A stretch of 64,000 nucleotides of DNA from Klebsiella aerogenes KCTC 2190 (GTDB lineage: Bacteria > Pseudomonadota > Gammaproteobacteria > Enterobacterales > Enterobacteriaceae), in NCBI RefSeq assembly GCF_000215745.1, contig NC_015663.1, positions 3,410,001 through 3,474,000 of the forward strand. The letters are read 5' to 3'. A program made the translations under genes and the position numbers. The notes below the pieces were generated by a model, which had not been told where the DNA came from, searched no databases, and saw only the letters and a program-made list of their open reading frames with translations. Of the stretch, positions 8,171 to 17,609 are shown piece by piece. Each line of letters starts with the position of its first letter. The stretch's first letter is position 1.

Positions 8171-9187
8171 ATGAATTTCCGCTTATCGGCATATTGCGCG
8201 GCGATGCTCGCTGCTTCGGCTCTGTTTACCGCTCCGCAGGTTATGGCTGCTGACAATGGCGACGGCATCGTGGTGTATAACGCCCAGCATGAAAACCTGG
8301 TGAAATCCTGGGTTGACGGCTTTACCAAAGAAACCGGTATTAAAGTCACGCTGCGCAACGGCGACGATAGCGAATTGGGTAATCAACTGGTGCAGGAGGG
8401 GTCAGCCTCGCCGGCGGATGTCTTCCTGACCGAAAACTCGCCTTCAATGGTGTTGGTTGATAATGCCAAACTGTTTGCGCCGCTGGATGCCGCGACGCTG
8501 AATCAGGTCGCGCCGCAGTATCGTCCTGAGCACGGCCGCTGGATTGGCATTGCTGCCCGCAGCACCGTTTTCGTCTATAACCCGGCGAAAATCAGCGAAT
8601 CTCAGCTGCCGCATTCGCTGATGGACCTGGCGAAACCTGAGTGGAAAGGGCGCTGGGCCGCCTCTCCATCGGGCGCAGACTTCCAGGCCATCGTCAGCGC
8701 CATGCTGGCATTGAAAGGCGAAAAAGCGACGCTCGACTGGCTGAAGGCGATGAAAACGAACTTCGTGGCCTACAAAGGCAACAGCACGGTAATGAAAGCG
8801 GTCAACGCCGGTCAAATCGACGGCGGGGTGATCTACCACTATTACCGCTTTGTCGACCAGGCGAAAACCGGCGAGAACAGCAAAAACACCAGGCTGTATT
8901 ACTTTAAAAACCAGGATCCGGGCGCTTTCGTGAGTATCTCCGGCGGCGGCGTACTGGCGTCCAGCAAACATAAAGAGCAGGCGCAGGCCTTTATCAAATG
9001 GATCACCGGCAAGCAGGGTCAGGATGAGCTGCGTACCAATAATGCTTTCGAATATGCGGTGGGCGTGAATGCCGCCTCTAACCCGAAACTGACGCCTCTG
9101 AAAGAGCTGGACGCGCCGAAGGTAGAGCCGTCAACGCTGAATAGCAAAAAAGTGATCGACCTGATGACCCAGGCTGGCCTGCTGTAA
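8171..9187 (+). CDS. sfuA: Ferric-iron ABC transporter periplasmic binding protein SfuA
   Basis: Captures Fe3+ in the periplasm for import without a siderophore. The 338 residues equal the length of Serratia marcescens SfuA as I know it and look very similar throughout. The signal peptide ends about residue 26 (QVMA|AD). Candidate iron ligands follow the FbpA/SfuA pattern: H40 in YNAQHENL, E88 in FLTENSP, and Y224/Y225 in IYHYY. It is first in sfuABC, 24 nt before sfuB, with a Fur box upstream. Residue 226 is Arg directly after the tyrosine pair, where the Serratia protein, as I recall it, has Pro. Confidence 0.94.
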   Translation: MNFRLSAYCAAMLAASALFTAPQVMAADNGDGIVVYNAQHENLVKSWVDGFTKETGIKVTLRNGDDSELGNQLVQEGSASPADVFLTENSPSMVLVDNAKLFAPLDAATLNQVAPQYRPEHGRWIGIAARSTVFVYNPAKISESQLPHSLMDLAKPEWKGRWAASPSGADFQAIVSAMLALKGEKATLDWLKAMKTNFVAYKGNSTVMKAVNAGQIDGGVIYHYYRFVDQAKTGENSKNTRLYYFKNQDPGAFVSISGGGVLASSKHKEQAQAFIKWITGKQGQDELRTNNAFEYAVGVNAASNPKLTPLKELDAPKVEPSTLNSKKVIDLMTQAGLL

Positions 9188-9210
9188 TTTGATGCTGAAG
9201 TGATTTATCT

Positions 9211-10785
9211 ATGTCTGTCCTGAGTCTGGTACTCGGAAAGAAAACAGGACGCCTGCCCGAGCGCAGGCGTCCTGCATTTCCGATGGTTGCCTTAGCTGTA
9301 CTGTTTTCAGTAATGGCGTTACTGCCGTTAGGTTTTGTGGCCGCGGTGGGGATTGAGACCGGCTGGCCGGCCATTAAAGCACTGGTGTTTCGCCCGCGGG
9401 TAGCTGAACTGCTCAGCAATACGCTGTGGCTGACGCTGCTGGCGGTGCCTATCTCTATCGTACTGGGCGTGGCGGTGGCTTGGCTCACTGAACGCACCGC
9501 GCTTGCCGGGCGTCAGCTATGGTCGGCGCTGGCGGTCGCGCCGCTGGCTATCCCGGCATTTGTCCAGAGCTATGCCTGGGTCAGCGCGGTTCCCTCGCTG
9601 CACGGCCTGTCCGCCGGGGTGTTCCTCTCGGTGCTGGCCTACTATCCTTTTATCTACATGCCGGTGGCGGCGGTGCTCCGTCGTCTCGATCCGACGCTGG
9701 AAGATGTTGCCGCCTCGTTGGGTACGCCGCCGTGGAAGGTTTTCTTCCGCGTGGTGCTGCCGCAGTTGCGGTTGGCTATCTGCGGCGGTGCGCTGCTGGT
9801 GGCGCTGCATCTGCTGGCAGAATATGGCCTGTATGTGATGATTCGCTTCGATACCTTCACCACCGCCATTTATGACCAGTTCCAGTCTACCTTTAGCGGC
9901 CCAGCGGCGAATATGCTGGCGGGAGTGCTGGCGCTGTGTTGTCTGGCGATTCTGCTACTGGAAAGCGTCTCGCGCGGCAAAGCGCGTTACGCGCGCATCG
10001 GCGCCGGCGCGGCGCGCGAACAGAAGCGTCGTCCGTTGGGCAACGTGGCCGCATGGGGCGCGCAACTGCTGCTGTTGACGCTGGTGATGCTGGCGATGGG
10101 CGTCCCGCTGCTGGTGCTGTGCCGCTGGCTATGGCTTGGCGGGGTGGAGAACTGGCTGCATGCCGATCTTTGGCATTCGCTGCGCCAGACCCTGCTGCTG
10201 GGCGCGGGCGGCGCGCTGCTGACCACCGCCTGCGCAATTCCTATCGCCTGGCTCGGCGTGCGTTATCCGCGCCGGCTGTTTCGCCTGCTGGAAGGCTGTA
10301 ATTACATCACCAGCTCACTGCCGGGTATCGTCACCGCGCTGGCGCTGGTGACGGTCACCATCCACTATGCCCGTCCGGTGTACCAGACCGAGGTGACCCT
10401 GTTCCTCGCCTACCTGCTGATGTTTATGCCGCGAGCGCTGATTAACCTGCGCGCCGGTATCGCCCAGGCGCCGGTTGAGCTGGAAAACGTCGCCCGTAGC
10501 CTTGGGCGCAGCCCGGCCCGCGCCTTATGGAGCGTCACCATGCGGCTGGCCGCGCCGGGAGCGGCCGCTGGCGCCGCGCTGGTGTTTCTTGGCGTGAGCA
10601 ACGAGCTCACCGCGACGTTGCTGCTATCGCCGTTAGGCACCCGCACGCTGTCGACCGGTTTTTGGGCGTTGACCAGCGAGATCGACTACGTCGCCGCGGC
10701 GCCCTATGCGATGCTGATGATCGTGATTTCGCTGCCGCTGACGGCGGTTCTTTATGTGCAGTCGAAAAAAATTGCAGGGTTGTAA
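9211..10785 (+). CDS. sfuB: Ferric-iron ABC transporter permease SfuB
   Basis: Inner-membrane channel of the Fe3+ importer. The 524-residue protein is a fused double permease: two halves each of about six membrane segments. Each half has an EAA-type loop for docking the ATPase (first [22 protein letters not shown], second [19 protein letters not shown]). That duplicated arrangement is typical of the FbpB/SfuB family. It lies between the binding protein and ATPase genes, and the following start is 1 nt after its stop, so the three genes form one operon. Confidence 0.93.
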   Translation: MSVLSLVLGKKTGRLPERRRPAFPMVALAVLFSVMALLPLGFVAAVGIETGWPAIKALVFRPRVAELLSNTLWLTLLAVPISIVLGVAVAWLTERTALAGRQLWSALAVAPLAIPAFVQSYAWVSAVPSLHGLSAGVFLSVLAYYPFIYMPVAAVLRRLDPTLEDVAASLGTPPWKVFFRVVLPQLRLAICGGALLVALHLLAEYGLYVMIRFDTFTTAIYDQFQSTFSGPAANMLAGVLALCCLAILLLESVSRGKARYARIGAGAAREQKRRPLGNVAAWGAQLLLLTLVMLAMGVPLLVLCRWLWLGGVENWLHADLWHSLRQTLLLGAGGALLTTACAIPIAWLGVRYPRRLFRLLEGCNYITSSLPGIVTALALVTVTIHYARPVYQTEVTLFLAYLLMFMPRALINLRAGIAQAPVELENVARSLGRSPARALWSVTMRLAAPGAAAGAALVFLGVSNELTATLLLSPLGTRTLSTGFWALTSEIDYVAAAPYAMLMIVISLPLTAVLYVQSKKIAGL

Positions 10786-10786
10786 C

Positions 10787-11815
10787 ATGCTGGAATTGTC
10801 TTCTATCTCGAAATCTTTCGCCGACGCGCTGGTGCTCGATAACCTTAATCTGGCAGTAGCGCCGGGAAGCCGTACCGCCATTGTCGGCCCGTCGGGTTCC
10901 GGTAAAACCACGCTGCTGCGGATTCTTGCCGGTTTTGAAACCCCCGACAACGGGCGAATCGTTCTGCAGGGCAACACCCTGTTTGCCGAAGGCGTGTTTG
11001 TGCCGGCGCATCAGCGCGGGATCGGTTTCGTGCCGCAGGAAGGGGCGCTGTTCCCCCATCTTAACGTCGCGGACAATATTGCCTGGGGACTCGATTGCAG
11101 TCGCGAAGAGAAACGCCGTCGGGTGGCCGCACTGATGGAGATGGTGGCGTTAGATGCGACATTAGCGAGCCACTGGCCGCATGAAATTTCCGGCGGCCAG
11201 CAGCAGCGGGTTGCGCTGGCGCGCGCGTTGGCCCAGCGGCCATCCCTGATGTTGCTGGATGAACCTTTCTCGGCGCTGGATACCGGGCTGCGGGCGGCGA
11301 CGCGCAAAGCCACCGCCGATCTGCTGGCCGAGGCTGGCGTAGCCTCGATCCTGGTCACTCACGACCAGACGGAGGCGCTGTCGTTTGCAAGCCAGGTCGC
11401 GGTGATGCGGCAGGGGCGTTTCGCTCAGGTAGGGACGCCGTTCGAGGTCTACTCGCGTCCGGTTGACGAGGCCACCGCGCTGTTTCTTGGCGATGCGCTG
11501 GTGCTCGACGCCGAGCTCATGGAAGGGCGCGCCCGTTGCGCCATCGGCGAGTTGCCGACCGACGATCCTCACGCCAACGGCCGCGGACGCGTGATGTTGC
11601 GCCCGGAACAACTGCGGGTGTCGTCGTGCGCGCCGCAGGAGAGCGCCTTTCGCATCGTGGATGTCGATTTCGCCGGCCATATCTCGACGCTGACCGTGAG
11701 CGCGGCGGGGCAATCGATGCCGCTGGTGCTGAAAACCGTCAGCCAGGCCGCCTGGCAAGCTGGCGCCGCGGTTCGCCTGGACGTTATTGGTCAGGCGCGG
11801 ATATTTTGCGCATAG
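10787..11815 (+). CDS. sfuC: Ferric-iron ABC transporter ATP-binding protein SfuC
   Basis: ATPase powering the Fe3+ importer. In 342 residues it shows Walker A GPSGSGKTT (34-42), a Q-loop region, the signature SGGQQQR, Walker B LMLLDEPFSALD and the switch histidine in LVTHDQ. A C-terminal TOBE-like regulatory domain follows (GRVMLRPEQLRV). The ATG at 10787, one base after the sfuB stop, is the start that gives the family N-terminus MLELSSISKSF; upstream in-frame starts would lie inside sfuB. It is the last gene of the operon. Confidence 0.94.
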   Translation: MLELSSISKSFADALVLDNLNLAVAPGSRTAIVGPSGSGKTTLLRILAGFETPDNGRIVLQGNTLFAEGVFVPAHQRGIGFVPQEGALFPHLNVADNIAWGLDCSREEKRRRVAALMEMVALDATLASHWPHEISGGQQQRVALARALAQRPSLMLLDEPFSALDTGLRAATRKATADLLAEAGVASILVTHDQTEALSFASQVAVMRQGRFAQVGTPFEVYSRPVDEATALFLGDALVLDAELMEGRARCAIGELPTDDPHANGRGRVMLRPEQLRVSSCAPQESAFRIVDVDFAGHISTLTVSAAGQSMPLVLKTVSQAAWQAGAAVRLDVIGQARIFCA

Positions 11816-12030
11816 CGGTGAAAAGCTCAACGTTCAGCCGGGATAAAAATTGATTTGGCGCGGAGATGCGTTAATTCGCTGCTGATGTAGCACATTGTGC
11901 TAATTACACTACCAGCGAAGGCTTTAGTATCCGCGCCACTGATCTCGTCGCCATGGAGTGGTAGGTCGTTGGAATATTTCCGCGGGGTCAGTCCATTCTT
12001 ATTGCGGTGCGAGCTGGAACTGTGATTGTC

Positions 12031-12057
12031 TCTCCGGCCAGCGCCGCTGGCCGGAGA
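12031..12057. terminator. Long palindromic hairpin between convergent sfuC and yeaX
   Basis: Perfect 13-bp arms, TCTCCGGCCAGCG against its complement, separated by one base. It is 6 nt beyond the yeaX stop (leftward gene) and about 215 nt beyond sfuC. No strong T-run follows on either strand. It probably acts as a shared 3' end. The stretch 11816-12030 otherwise shows nothing I recognise. Confidence 0.65.
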
Positions 12058-12062
12058 GCGAG

Positions 12063-13028
12063 CTATAAATCCAGCACTAACCGGCCGCCTTTAGCGCGTG
12101 AGCAGCAGATCAGCATACTCTGCTGGCTGGCTTTCTCTTCATCGCTGTAATACTGATCGCGGTGGTCGGCTTCGCCCTCCAGAATCATCGTTTCGCAGGT
12201 GCCGCACACCCCTTCGCGGCACAGACATTCCACCTTCGCCGCTTTGTTATTCTCGATCACCTGCAAAATGGTCATCTCCTGCGGCACGGTAAATTCGCGT
12301 CCGGAACGCGCCAGCACCAGGGTAAATGCCTCTCCGCCTTTATCTTCAACGATAAATTGCTCAAAGTGCAGCTGGCTGGCGGGAACCTGATACCGTTCGG
12401 CGGCGGCTTTCACCGCCTCGTTAAGCGCTGCCGGGCCGCAGGTATAGATGTGGGTGCCGGGTTCGATATCGGCGAACAGGCGCGACAGGTCGAGACGGCT
12501 GCCGAGCGCTGATATGTGAATATCGACCCGGTCGCGCCACGGCGCGGCGCTGAGCGCATCGACGAAAGCATTATTGTCGGCGTCGTGGAAACAGTAGTGC
12601 AGCTGCCAGTTGGCCTGCTGTTGTTCCAGTTCCGGAATATGCGACAAGAATGGCGTGATGCCGATACCGCCGGCGATCAGCAGATGTTTTCGCGCCTGTG
12701 GTTCGATGGCGAACAGGTTGTTGGGGGTGGACACCGTCAGGGTATCGCCCGGTCGCACCTGCTGATGCATAAAACGCGAGCCGCCTTTAGAAGGCGACTC
12801 AAGACGCACCGCAATCTGCCAGCTGGTGGTATCCAGCGGTGAGCTCATGAGCGAATAGGCATTGCTGTAACGCTGCTCGCCATCCTGCATCTGGACGATA
12901 ATATGGCTACCGCCGCTGAATCCCGGCAGCGGGGCGCCGGTCGGCGACACCAGCGTAAAACGCTTAACCTGGGCGGTGATCTGTTCAACATCGCGAACGA
13001 TCGTCTCAAACATTTGATAATCAGACAT
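12063..13028 (-). CDS. yeaX: Carnitine monooxygenase reductase subunit (YeaX/CntB)
   Basis: Transfers electrons from NAD(P)H through FMN and a plant-type [2Fe-2S] centre to the oxygenase YeaW. The 321 residues equal E. coli YeaX in length. The order is an FMN-binding domain (YSNAYSLMSSP), an NAD domain (HLLIAGGIGITPFLSH, YTCGPAALNEAV) and a C-terminal ferredoxin domain. The cluster cysteines are in ECLCREGVCGTCETMILEG plus the later LICCSRA. The gene is last in the leftward carnitine operon, 57 nt after the aldehyde dehydrogenase gene that separates it from yeaW. Confidence 0.93.
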   Translation of the reverse strand: MSDYQMFETIVRDVEQITAQVKRFTLVSPTGAPLPGFSGGSHIIVQMQDGEQRYSNAYSLMSSPLDTTSWQIAVRLESPSKGGSRFMHQQVRPGDTLTVSTPNNLFAIEPQARKHLLIAGGIGITPFLSHIPELEQQQANWQLHYCFHDADNNAFVDALSAAPWRDRVDIHISALGSRLDLSRLFADIEPGTHIYTCGPAALNEAVKAAAERYQVPASQLHFEQFIVEDKGGEAFTLVLARSGREFTVPQEMTILQVIENNKAAKVECLCREGVCGTCETMILEGEADHRDQYYSDEEKASQQSMLICCSRAKGGRLVLDL

Positions 13029-13085
13029 CGCGGAACTCCATCAAAAAATCCCGGCGTGACCAGTGCCGTCGCCGGGAGAGGATAT

Positions 13086-14534
13086 TTACAACCCCTGGCA
13101 GAGATACTTCATCTCCAGGTAATCTTCGATTCCGTGTTCCGAGCCTTCGCGGCCAAGACCCGACTGTTTCACTCCGCCAAATGGCGCGACTTCATTAGAA
13201 ATCAGCCCGGTATTGATGCCGACCATGCCGTATTCCAGTTGCTCGGAGACGCGCCAGATACGGGCGGCATCGTTGCTGTAAAAATAGGAGGCGAGGCCGT
13301 AGATGGTGTTATTGGCCTGCTCAATGACCTCTTGCTCATCCTCAAATTTCACCAGCGCGGCCACCGGGCCGAAAATCTCTTCCTGCAGCAGCAGTGACCC
13401 CGGCTGTACGTCGCCGATCACCGTAGGGGTGAAGAAATTACCGCCCAGCGGATGCGCTTTACCGCCGGTTAACAGCGTCGCGCCGCGGGTGAGCGCGTCG
13501 TCGAGCAGGGACTGGACTTTGCGTCCGGCGTCGGCGTTGATAAGCGGGCCAATCTGGACATCGGACTCGCTGCCATCGCCGACTTTCAAGGCGGCGACGT
13601 GGGCGACGAACTTGTCGCAGAATTGGTCGTAGACGGCGCGATGAATATAGAAACGGTTGACGCAGACGCAGGTTTGCCCGGCGTTGCGGAACTTGGCGAT
13701 CAGCGCCCCCTCGACCGCTTTATCGATATCGGCGTCGTCAAAGACGATAAACGGCGCGTTACCGCCGAGCTCTAAAGAGAGCTTTTTGATGGATTCCGCG
13801 CACTGGCGCATCAGCACGCGGCCGACTTCGGTCGAACCGGTAAAGGAGAGCTTACGCACCCGCTCATCGCCGGTGAACACCGCGCCAATCTCACGCGACT
13901 GGCCGGTGACAACGTTAATGACGCCCTGCGGGATCCCGGCCTGATTCGCCAGTTCCGCCATCGCCAGCGCGGTAAACGGCGTTTCATTGGCAGGCTTAAT
14001 TACCATCGTACAACCCGCGGCCAGCGCCGGGCCGGCCTTACGGGTGATCATCGCCGCCGGGAAGTTCCACGGGGTGATCGCCGCGCAGACGCCCACGCCC
14101 TGGCGGATCACCATCAGGCGTTTATCGGCGCCGGGGGAGGGGATTATCTCGCCGTTGGCGCGTTTCCCTTGTTCGGCAAACCACTCGAGAAACGAGGCCG
14201 CATAGGCGATTTCGCCTTCCGCTTCCGCTAGTGGCTTGCCCTGCTCGGCGGTCATAATCTGCGCCAGCGCGGACTTGTTTTCGAGGATCAGGCGGTGCCA
14301 GTTCTTCAATAGCGCGGCGCGCTGGGCGGCGGTAAGCGCGCGCCATGCCGGCAGCGCGGCAGCGGCGGCATCCACCGCCTGCTGCGCTTCCGTCCGGCCC
14401 ATATTGGGGATCTGGCCGAGCGCCTCGCCGGTGGAGGGATTGCTGACGGCAAGGGTCGTACCGTCGGCGGCGTCGCGCCAGCTTCCGGCAATCAGCGCCT
14501 GCTGGCGAAACAGATTTGAGTGAAATACGGACAT
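13086..14534 (-). CDS. NAD(P)-dependent aldehyde dehydrogenase, succinate-semialdehyde type; probable malic semialdehyde dehydrogenase
   Basis: Oxidises a short semialdehyde to its acid. The 482-residue protein is of the GabD type: ITPWNFP near 154, the FTGSTEVG nucleotide loop, general base E256 in LELGG, and catalytic C289 in GQTCVC, with the paired C291 seen in GabD-like enzymes. The ATG at 14534 follows AAGGAG by 8 nt; an upstream TTG overlaps that site and is rejected. It sits inside the operon between yeaW and yeaX. Carnitine monooxygenase releases trimethylamine and malic semialdehyde, so malate formation is the likely job. That substrate is inferred from position; succinate semialdehyde remains possible. 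Confidence 0.87.
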   Translation of the reverse strand: MSVFHSNLFRQQALIAGSWRDAADGTTLAVSNPSTGEALGQIPNMGRTEAQQAVDAAAAALPAWRALTAAQRAALLKNWHRLILENKSALAQIMTAEQGKPLAEAEGEIAYAASFLEWFAEQGKRANGEIIPSPGADKRLMVIRQGVGVCAAITPWNFPAAMITRKAGPALAAGCTMVIKPANETPFTALAMAELANQAGIPQGVINVVTGQSREIGAVFTGDERVRKLSFTGSTEVGRVLMRQCAESIKKLSLELGGNAPFIVFDDADIDKAVEGALIAKFRNAGQTCVCVNRFYIHRAVYDQFCDKFVAHVAALKVGDGSESDVQIGPLINADAGRKVQSLLDDALTRGATLLTGGKAHPLGGNFFTPTVIGDVQPGSLLLQEEIFGPVAALVKFEDEQEVIEQANNTIYGLASYFYSNDAARIWRVSEQLEYGMVGINTGLISNEVAPFGGVKQSGLGREGSEHGIEDYLEMKYLCQGL

Positions 14535-14552
14535 AGCCAACTCCTTCAACGA

Positions 14553-15677
14553 TTACGGCTGGAACACCTGGGCGACCAGATTGTGGAAATGCGCGATCCC
14601 ATGCTCGGAGATCCCGCTGCCGCTGTTATCCGCCATAATGCGTCCCTGGCCGCGATAGCCGCGGGACTTCAGCCCCTTCTGCACGCTTTCCACCAGGCGT
14701 AAATCTTCCGGGCGGAACACGTCGCGATACCACTCAATCAGCGCCTTCTGATCGTCGGTCAGCTCTTCATTGGTGAAATAGATGTCGTAGTTCTGCAGGG
14801 TGGTCTCTTCATCCACCGGGAATTCATAAATGACGGTCATCATGCCTTTGATCGGCGTGACGTTGAGCATGGTGCACGGCCACAGCCAGAAACCGTGGAA
14901 CGCGGCGTCGGTACCTTCTTCGAATTTAAAGGACTGCTCGGACGGTTTGGCAAAGCCATACTGCAGCGTCCATTTGCCGTGCATGGTGTGCCAGTAACGG
15001 TCAACCTGCACGGAATCCGAGAAGCCCGGGTGCGCCGGGCCGCAGTGATAACATTCCAGATAGTTATCGACGATATTTTTCCAGTTCGCCGGGGTAAGAG
15101 TGGTAAAGCGCGCCGCCAGTTTCAGCTCATGAACATCCGGGCAGACTTCCAGCACTTTGTCCTGTAGCCCCGGTAGTTGTGTTTCCACGCTCTCCGCTTG
15201 CGGGTTCATATTGATAAATACAAAGCCGGCATACTCTTCAAGGCGAACCGGCACAAGCGTTGCCTTATCGCTATCGAAATTCTCCACGTTTTCGCAGTTG
15301 CGGGCGTGGGCGAGATTGCCGTCCAGCTTGAAGGCCCAGGCGTGATAGGGGCAGGTAATCACGTTTTTGGCTTTACCTTCGCCGCTCAGCAACTGGTGGC
15401 CGCGGTGCGGGCAGACGTTATAGAAGGCGCGCAGAATGTTGTCGCGCCCGCGGACGATAACGATATTTTCGCCGATGATCTCTCGGGTAATGTAATCGTT
15501 CGGCCTGGCGACTTCGCTGCCGTGGGCGACGCAAATCCAGCTATTGGCGAAGATACGCTCTTTCTCGTGCTCAAACGCCTGGCTGTCGGTGTAAAAACGG
15601 GCCGGAATGGTCCAGGCGTCCTGTGGATTGGCACAAAAGTTAATCGGCAGGGTAAAGTCAGGGCTTAAATTGCTCAT
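14553..15677 (-). CDS. yeaW: Carnitine monooxygenase oxygenase subunit (YeaW/CntA), Rieske type
   Basis: Cleaves L-carnitine with O2 to trimethylamine and malic semialdehyde. The 374 residues equal E. coli YeaW. The Rieske cluster ligands are C89, H91, C109 and H112 (CPHRGH...CPYHAW). The mononuclear iron site shows H211 and H216 in LECYHCGPAH, with E208 in the place of the bridging aspartate. That glutamate is the feature separating CntA-type enzymes from most Rieske oxygenases, so carnitine specificity is well supported. It lies 37 nt after the BCCT transporter and 18 nt before the aldehyde dehydrogenase, in one operon. Confidence 0.95.
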   Translation of the reverse strand: MSNLSPDFTLPINFCANPQDAWTIPARFYTDSQAFEHEKERIFANSWICVAHGSEVARPNDYITREIIGENIVIVRGRDNILRAFYNVCPHRGHQLLSGEGKAKNVITCPYHAWAFKLDGNLAHARNCENVENFDSDKATLVPVRLEEYAGFVFINMNPQAESVETQLPGLQDKVLEVCPDVHELKLAARFTTLTPANWKNIVDNYLECYHCGPAHPGFSDSVQVDRYWHTMHGKWTLQYGFAKPSEQSFKFEEGTDAAFHGFWLWPCTMLNVTPIKGMMTVIYEFPVDEETTLQNYDIYFTNEELTDDQKALIEWYRDVFRPEDLRLVESVQKGLKSRGYRGQGRIMADNSGSGISEHGIAHFHNLVAQVFQP

Positions 15678-15714
15678 GTAGGGTCACCTTGTGATTATTG
15701 TCAGTAAGCGTTTT

Positions 15715-17322
15715 TTACAGCGACTGGCCGTCGCCTTTGAGTACCGCGCCAACCGGCAGCGTCTCGGCTTTAACGATCGGCTCGGGCGTATGGGTTTCTA
15801 TCTGATGCACAGGCACGTGGGCGTAGTCCTGTTTTAGCCAGCGTACAAAGCCGCCGGTCTTGATCAGTAAAATGGCAAGGAACGGTAAGGCGGTCAGCAC
15901 CACGGTGGTTTTCATGGTTTCCAGCGAGGCGCCGGTAAACAGAATCGAGAGCGGGATGAGGGTGATCACCACGCACCAGAACAGGCGCATGCCGCGATCC
16001 GGATCCTCGCCTTCGCGCAGGTTACGGGTACTGGTCGCCGCCATGGTGTAAGCCACCGCATCCATGTGCGAAGCGAGGAAAACAATCATCACGAACAGAT
16101 AGGCGGCGAGGAACAGCTTGCCCGCCGGCAGCGACATCAGCACCTGCTGGACGGCGGTTTCGCCGCCGAGGGTCTGCATGACCTGCGGCACGTTAATCAC
16201 GCCGTTGACGAACTGATGCATGGCGTAGCTTTCCATCACTCCGAAGAAGAACCAGCAGCCGGCAGTGCTACCGAGAATCAGTCCCCAAATGACCTCTTTG
16301 ATTTTGCGTCCGCGGGAGACGCGGGTGACGAACATCGCCACCCCAGGGGTATAGGAGATCCACCACAACCAGTAGAAGACAGTCCAGTTGCGGGTAAAGG
16401 CGCCGTCGCCGAGCGGGTCGGTAAACAGGCTCATCTGCAGGAAGTTTTGGCTCGTCAGACCGATGGCGTTGATGATGTTATTGGTGATGAATTCGGTCGG
16501 GCCGATCAGTAATACCACCAACGGCAGCAGGAACGCCCCCCAGCCGACCATTTTGCTCAGACGCTGCAGGCCGTTGTTGATACCAATCCACGAACTCATG
16601 CAGAAAATACCGCCGGAGAGCAGGATCACAAACGCCTGGACGGTGAAGTTATCCGGCAGTCCGGTGAGAGCTGACAGGCCGCGGGTGAAGGTGGCGGCAG
16701 TGACTACCAGCGAAATGGTTAACGCGCCGACGGTGGCGATCAGGAACATCAGGTCAACCAGGCGACCCCAGAAGCCCTGCGGATTGACGCCGGTGATCGC
16801 CGAAATGATCCCGGAAAGGCTGAGGCCTTTATTTTTCCGCACGTGGAAGTGATAGGCCATGATCAGCGAGGCGAGGGTGTAGGTCGCCCACGCGCTAATG
16901 CCCCAGTGGAAGAAAGAGTACGGGATGCTGTATTCCAGCGCTTTTGCCGAATGCGGCGCAATATTCAGGCCAGGGGTCTGGTAGTAATAAGCCCACTCGG
17001 CAACACCCCAGTACAGCGTAGAGGAGCCGAGTCCGGCGCAGATAAACATAAACAGCCATGAGAGAGTGCTGTACTCGGCTTTGCCTTCGCCGAGCCGGAT
17101 ATTGCCGTATTTGCTGGTGGCCAGATATAACACCAGTCCCAGCGCCAGCAGCACCAGCACCTGTACCGCGGAACCCAGCAGGCGGGTAACGCCGTTAAAA
17201 ATCGAATTTGCCGCCTGGGCGGTTTGTTGGGGGAAGAGACTTAATGTAGCGGCGATGAAAACAATGGCCGCCAGGCTGATGACAATCAGCGGCACATCTT
17301 TTTTCTTTACGTTGCTCAACAT
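15715..17322 (-). CDS. yeaV: BCCT-family carnitine/betaine transporter YeaV
   Basis: Membrane importer for quaternary amines such as carnitine, choline or betaine. The 535-residue protein has about 12 membrane segments and the family's tryptophan-rich core, including [26 protein letters not shown] and [20 protein letters not shown]. It is longer than E. coli YeaV (about 481), mostly through a hydrophilic C-terminal tail. The ATG at 17322 has AGGAGA 6 nt upstream; the GTG at 17340 has no such site. First gene of the leftward transporter-oxygenase-dehydrogenase-reductase operon, so carnitine is the probable substrate. Confidence 0.9.
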   Translation of the reverse strand: MLSNVKKKDVPLIVISLAAIVFIAATLSLFPQQTAQAANSIFNGVTRLLGSAVQVLVLLALGLVLYLATSKYGNIRLGEGKAEYSTLSWLFMFICAGLGSSTLYWGVAEWAYYYQTPGLNIAPHSAKALEYSIPYSFFHWGISAWATYTLASLIMAYHFHVRKNKGLSLSGIISAITGVNPQGFWGRLVDLMFLIATVGALTISLVVTAATFTRGLSALTGLPDNFTVQAFVILLSGGIFCMSSWIGINNGLQRLSKMVGWGAFLLPLVVLLIGPTEFITNNIINAIGLTSQNFLQMSLFTDPLGDGAFTRNWTVFYWLWWISYTPGVAMFVTRVSRGRKIKEVIWGLILGSTAGCWFFFGVMESYAMHQFVNGVINVPQVMQTLGGETAVQQVLMSLPAGKLFLAAYLFVMIVFLASHMDAVAYTMAATSTRNLREGEDPDRGMRLFWCVVITLIPLSILFTGASLETMKTTVVLTALPFLAILLIKTGGFVRWLKQDYAHVPVHQIETHTPEPIVKAETLPVGAVLKGDGQSL

Positions 17323-17413
17323 GAGTGATCTCCTGGGCACGGTTGCCCGTCGGTGGCTTTAGCCTGTCGTTGTTATCACGCTGTAGGGTCAGGGTTCGTA
17401 GCAAAATGCTATT

Positions 17414-17455
17414 AACAATTGGATTATTTCTTCGTTACATGAATTAAACAATTGG
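17414..17455 (-). promoter_or_regulatory. Tandem AACAATTGG direct repeats upstream of carnitine operon
   Basis: AACAATTGG occurs at 17414-17422 and again at 17447-17455, each preceded by ATTA or ATTAA. The two copies start 33 nt apart, about three helical turns. They lie 92-133 nt upstream of the yeaV start. This is the spacing expected of an activator site, possibly for DmlR or another carnitine-responsive regulator, but no binding protein can be named from sequence. Confidence 0.4.
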
Positions 17456-17609
17456 CCGATTCGTGAAGCAATAAAACACGGAACGGAAATAATAAAAGGT
17501 GAATTGGCGCAGGTTCTTTCCTTTCAGGAATCAATAAAGTTCGCCGCTGTGATGCGGTTCACTTGTCAATTGTGGGGTTTTCTGCATTCAGAGGAGAGAG
17601 AGGAGTTGG

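Noticed and set aside
10187..10240. Dense GCGC repeats in sfuB as a possible regulatory structure
   Set aside because: They encode the alanine- and leucine-rich membrane segment and are explained by coding sequence.
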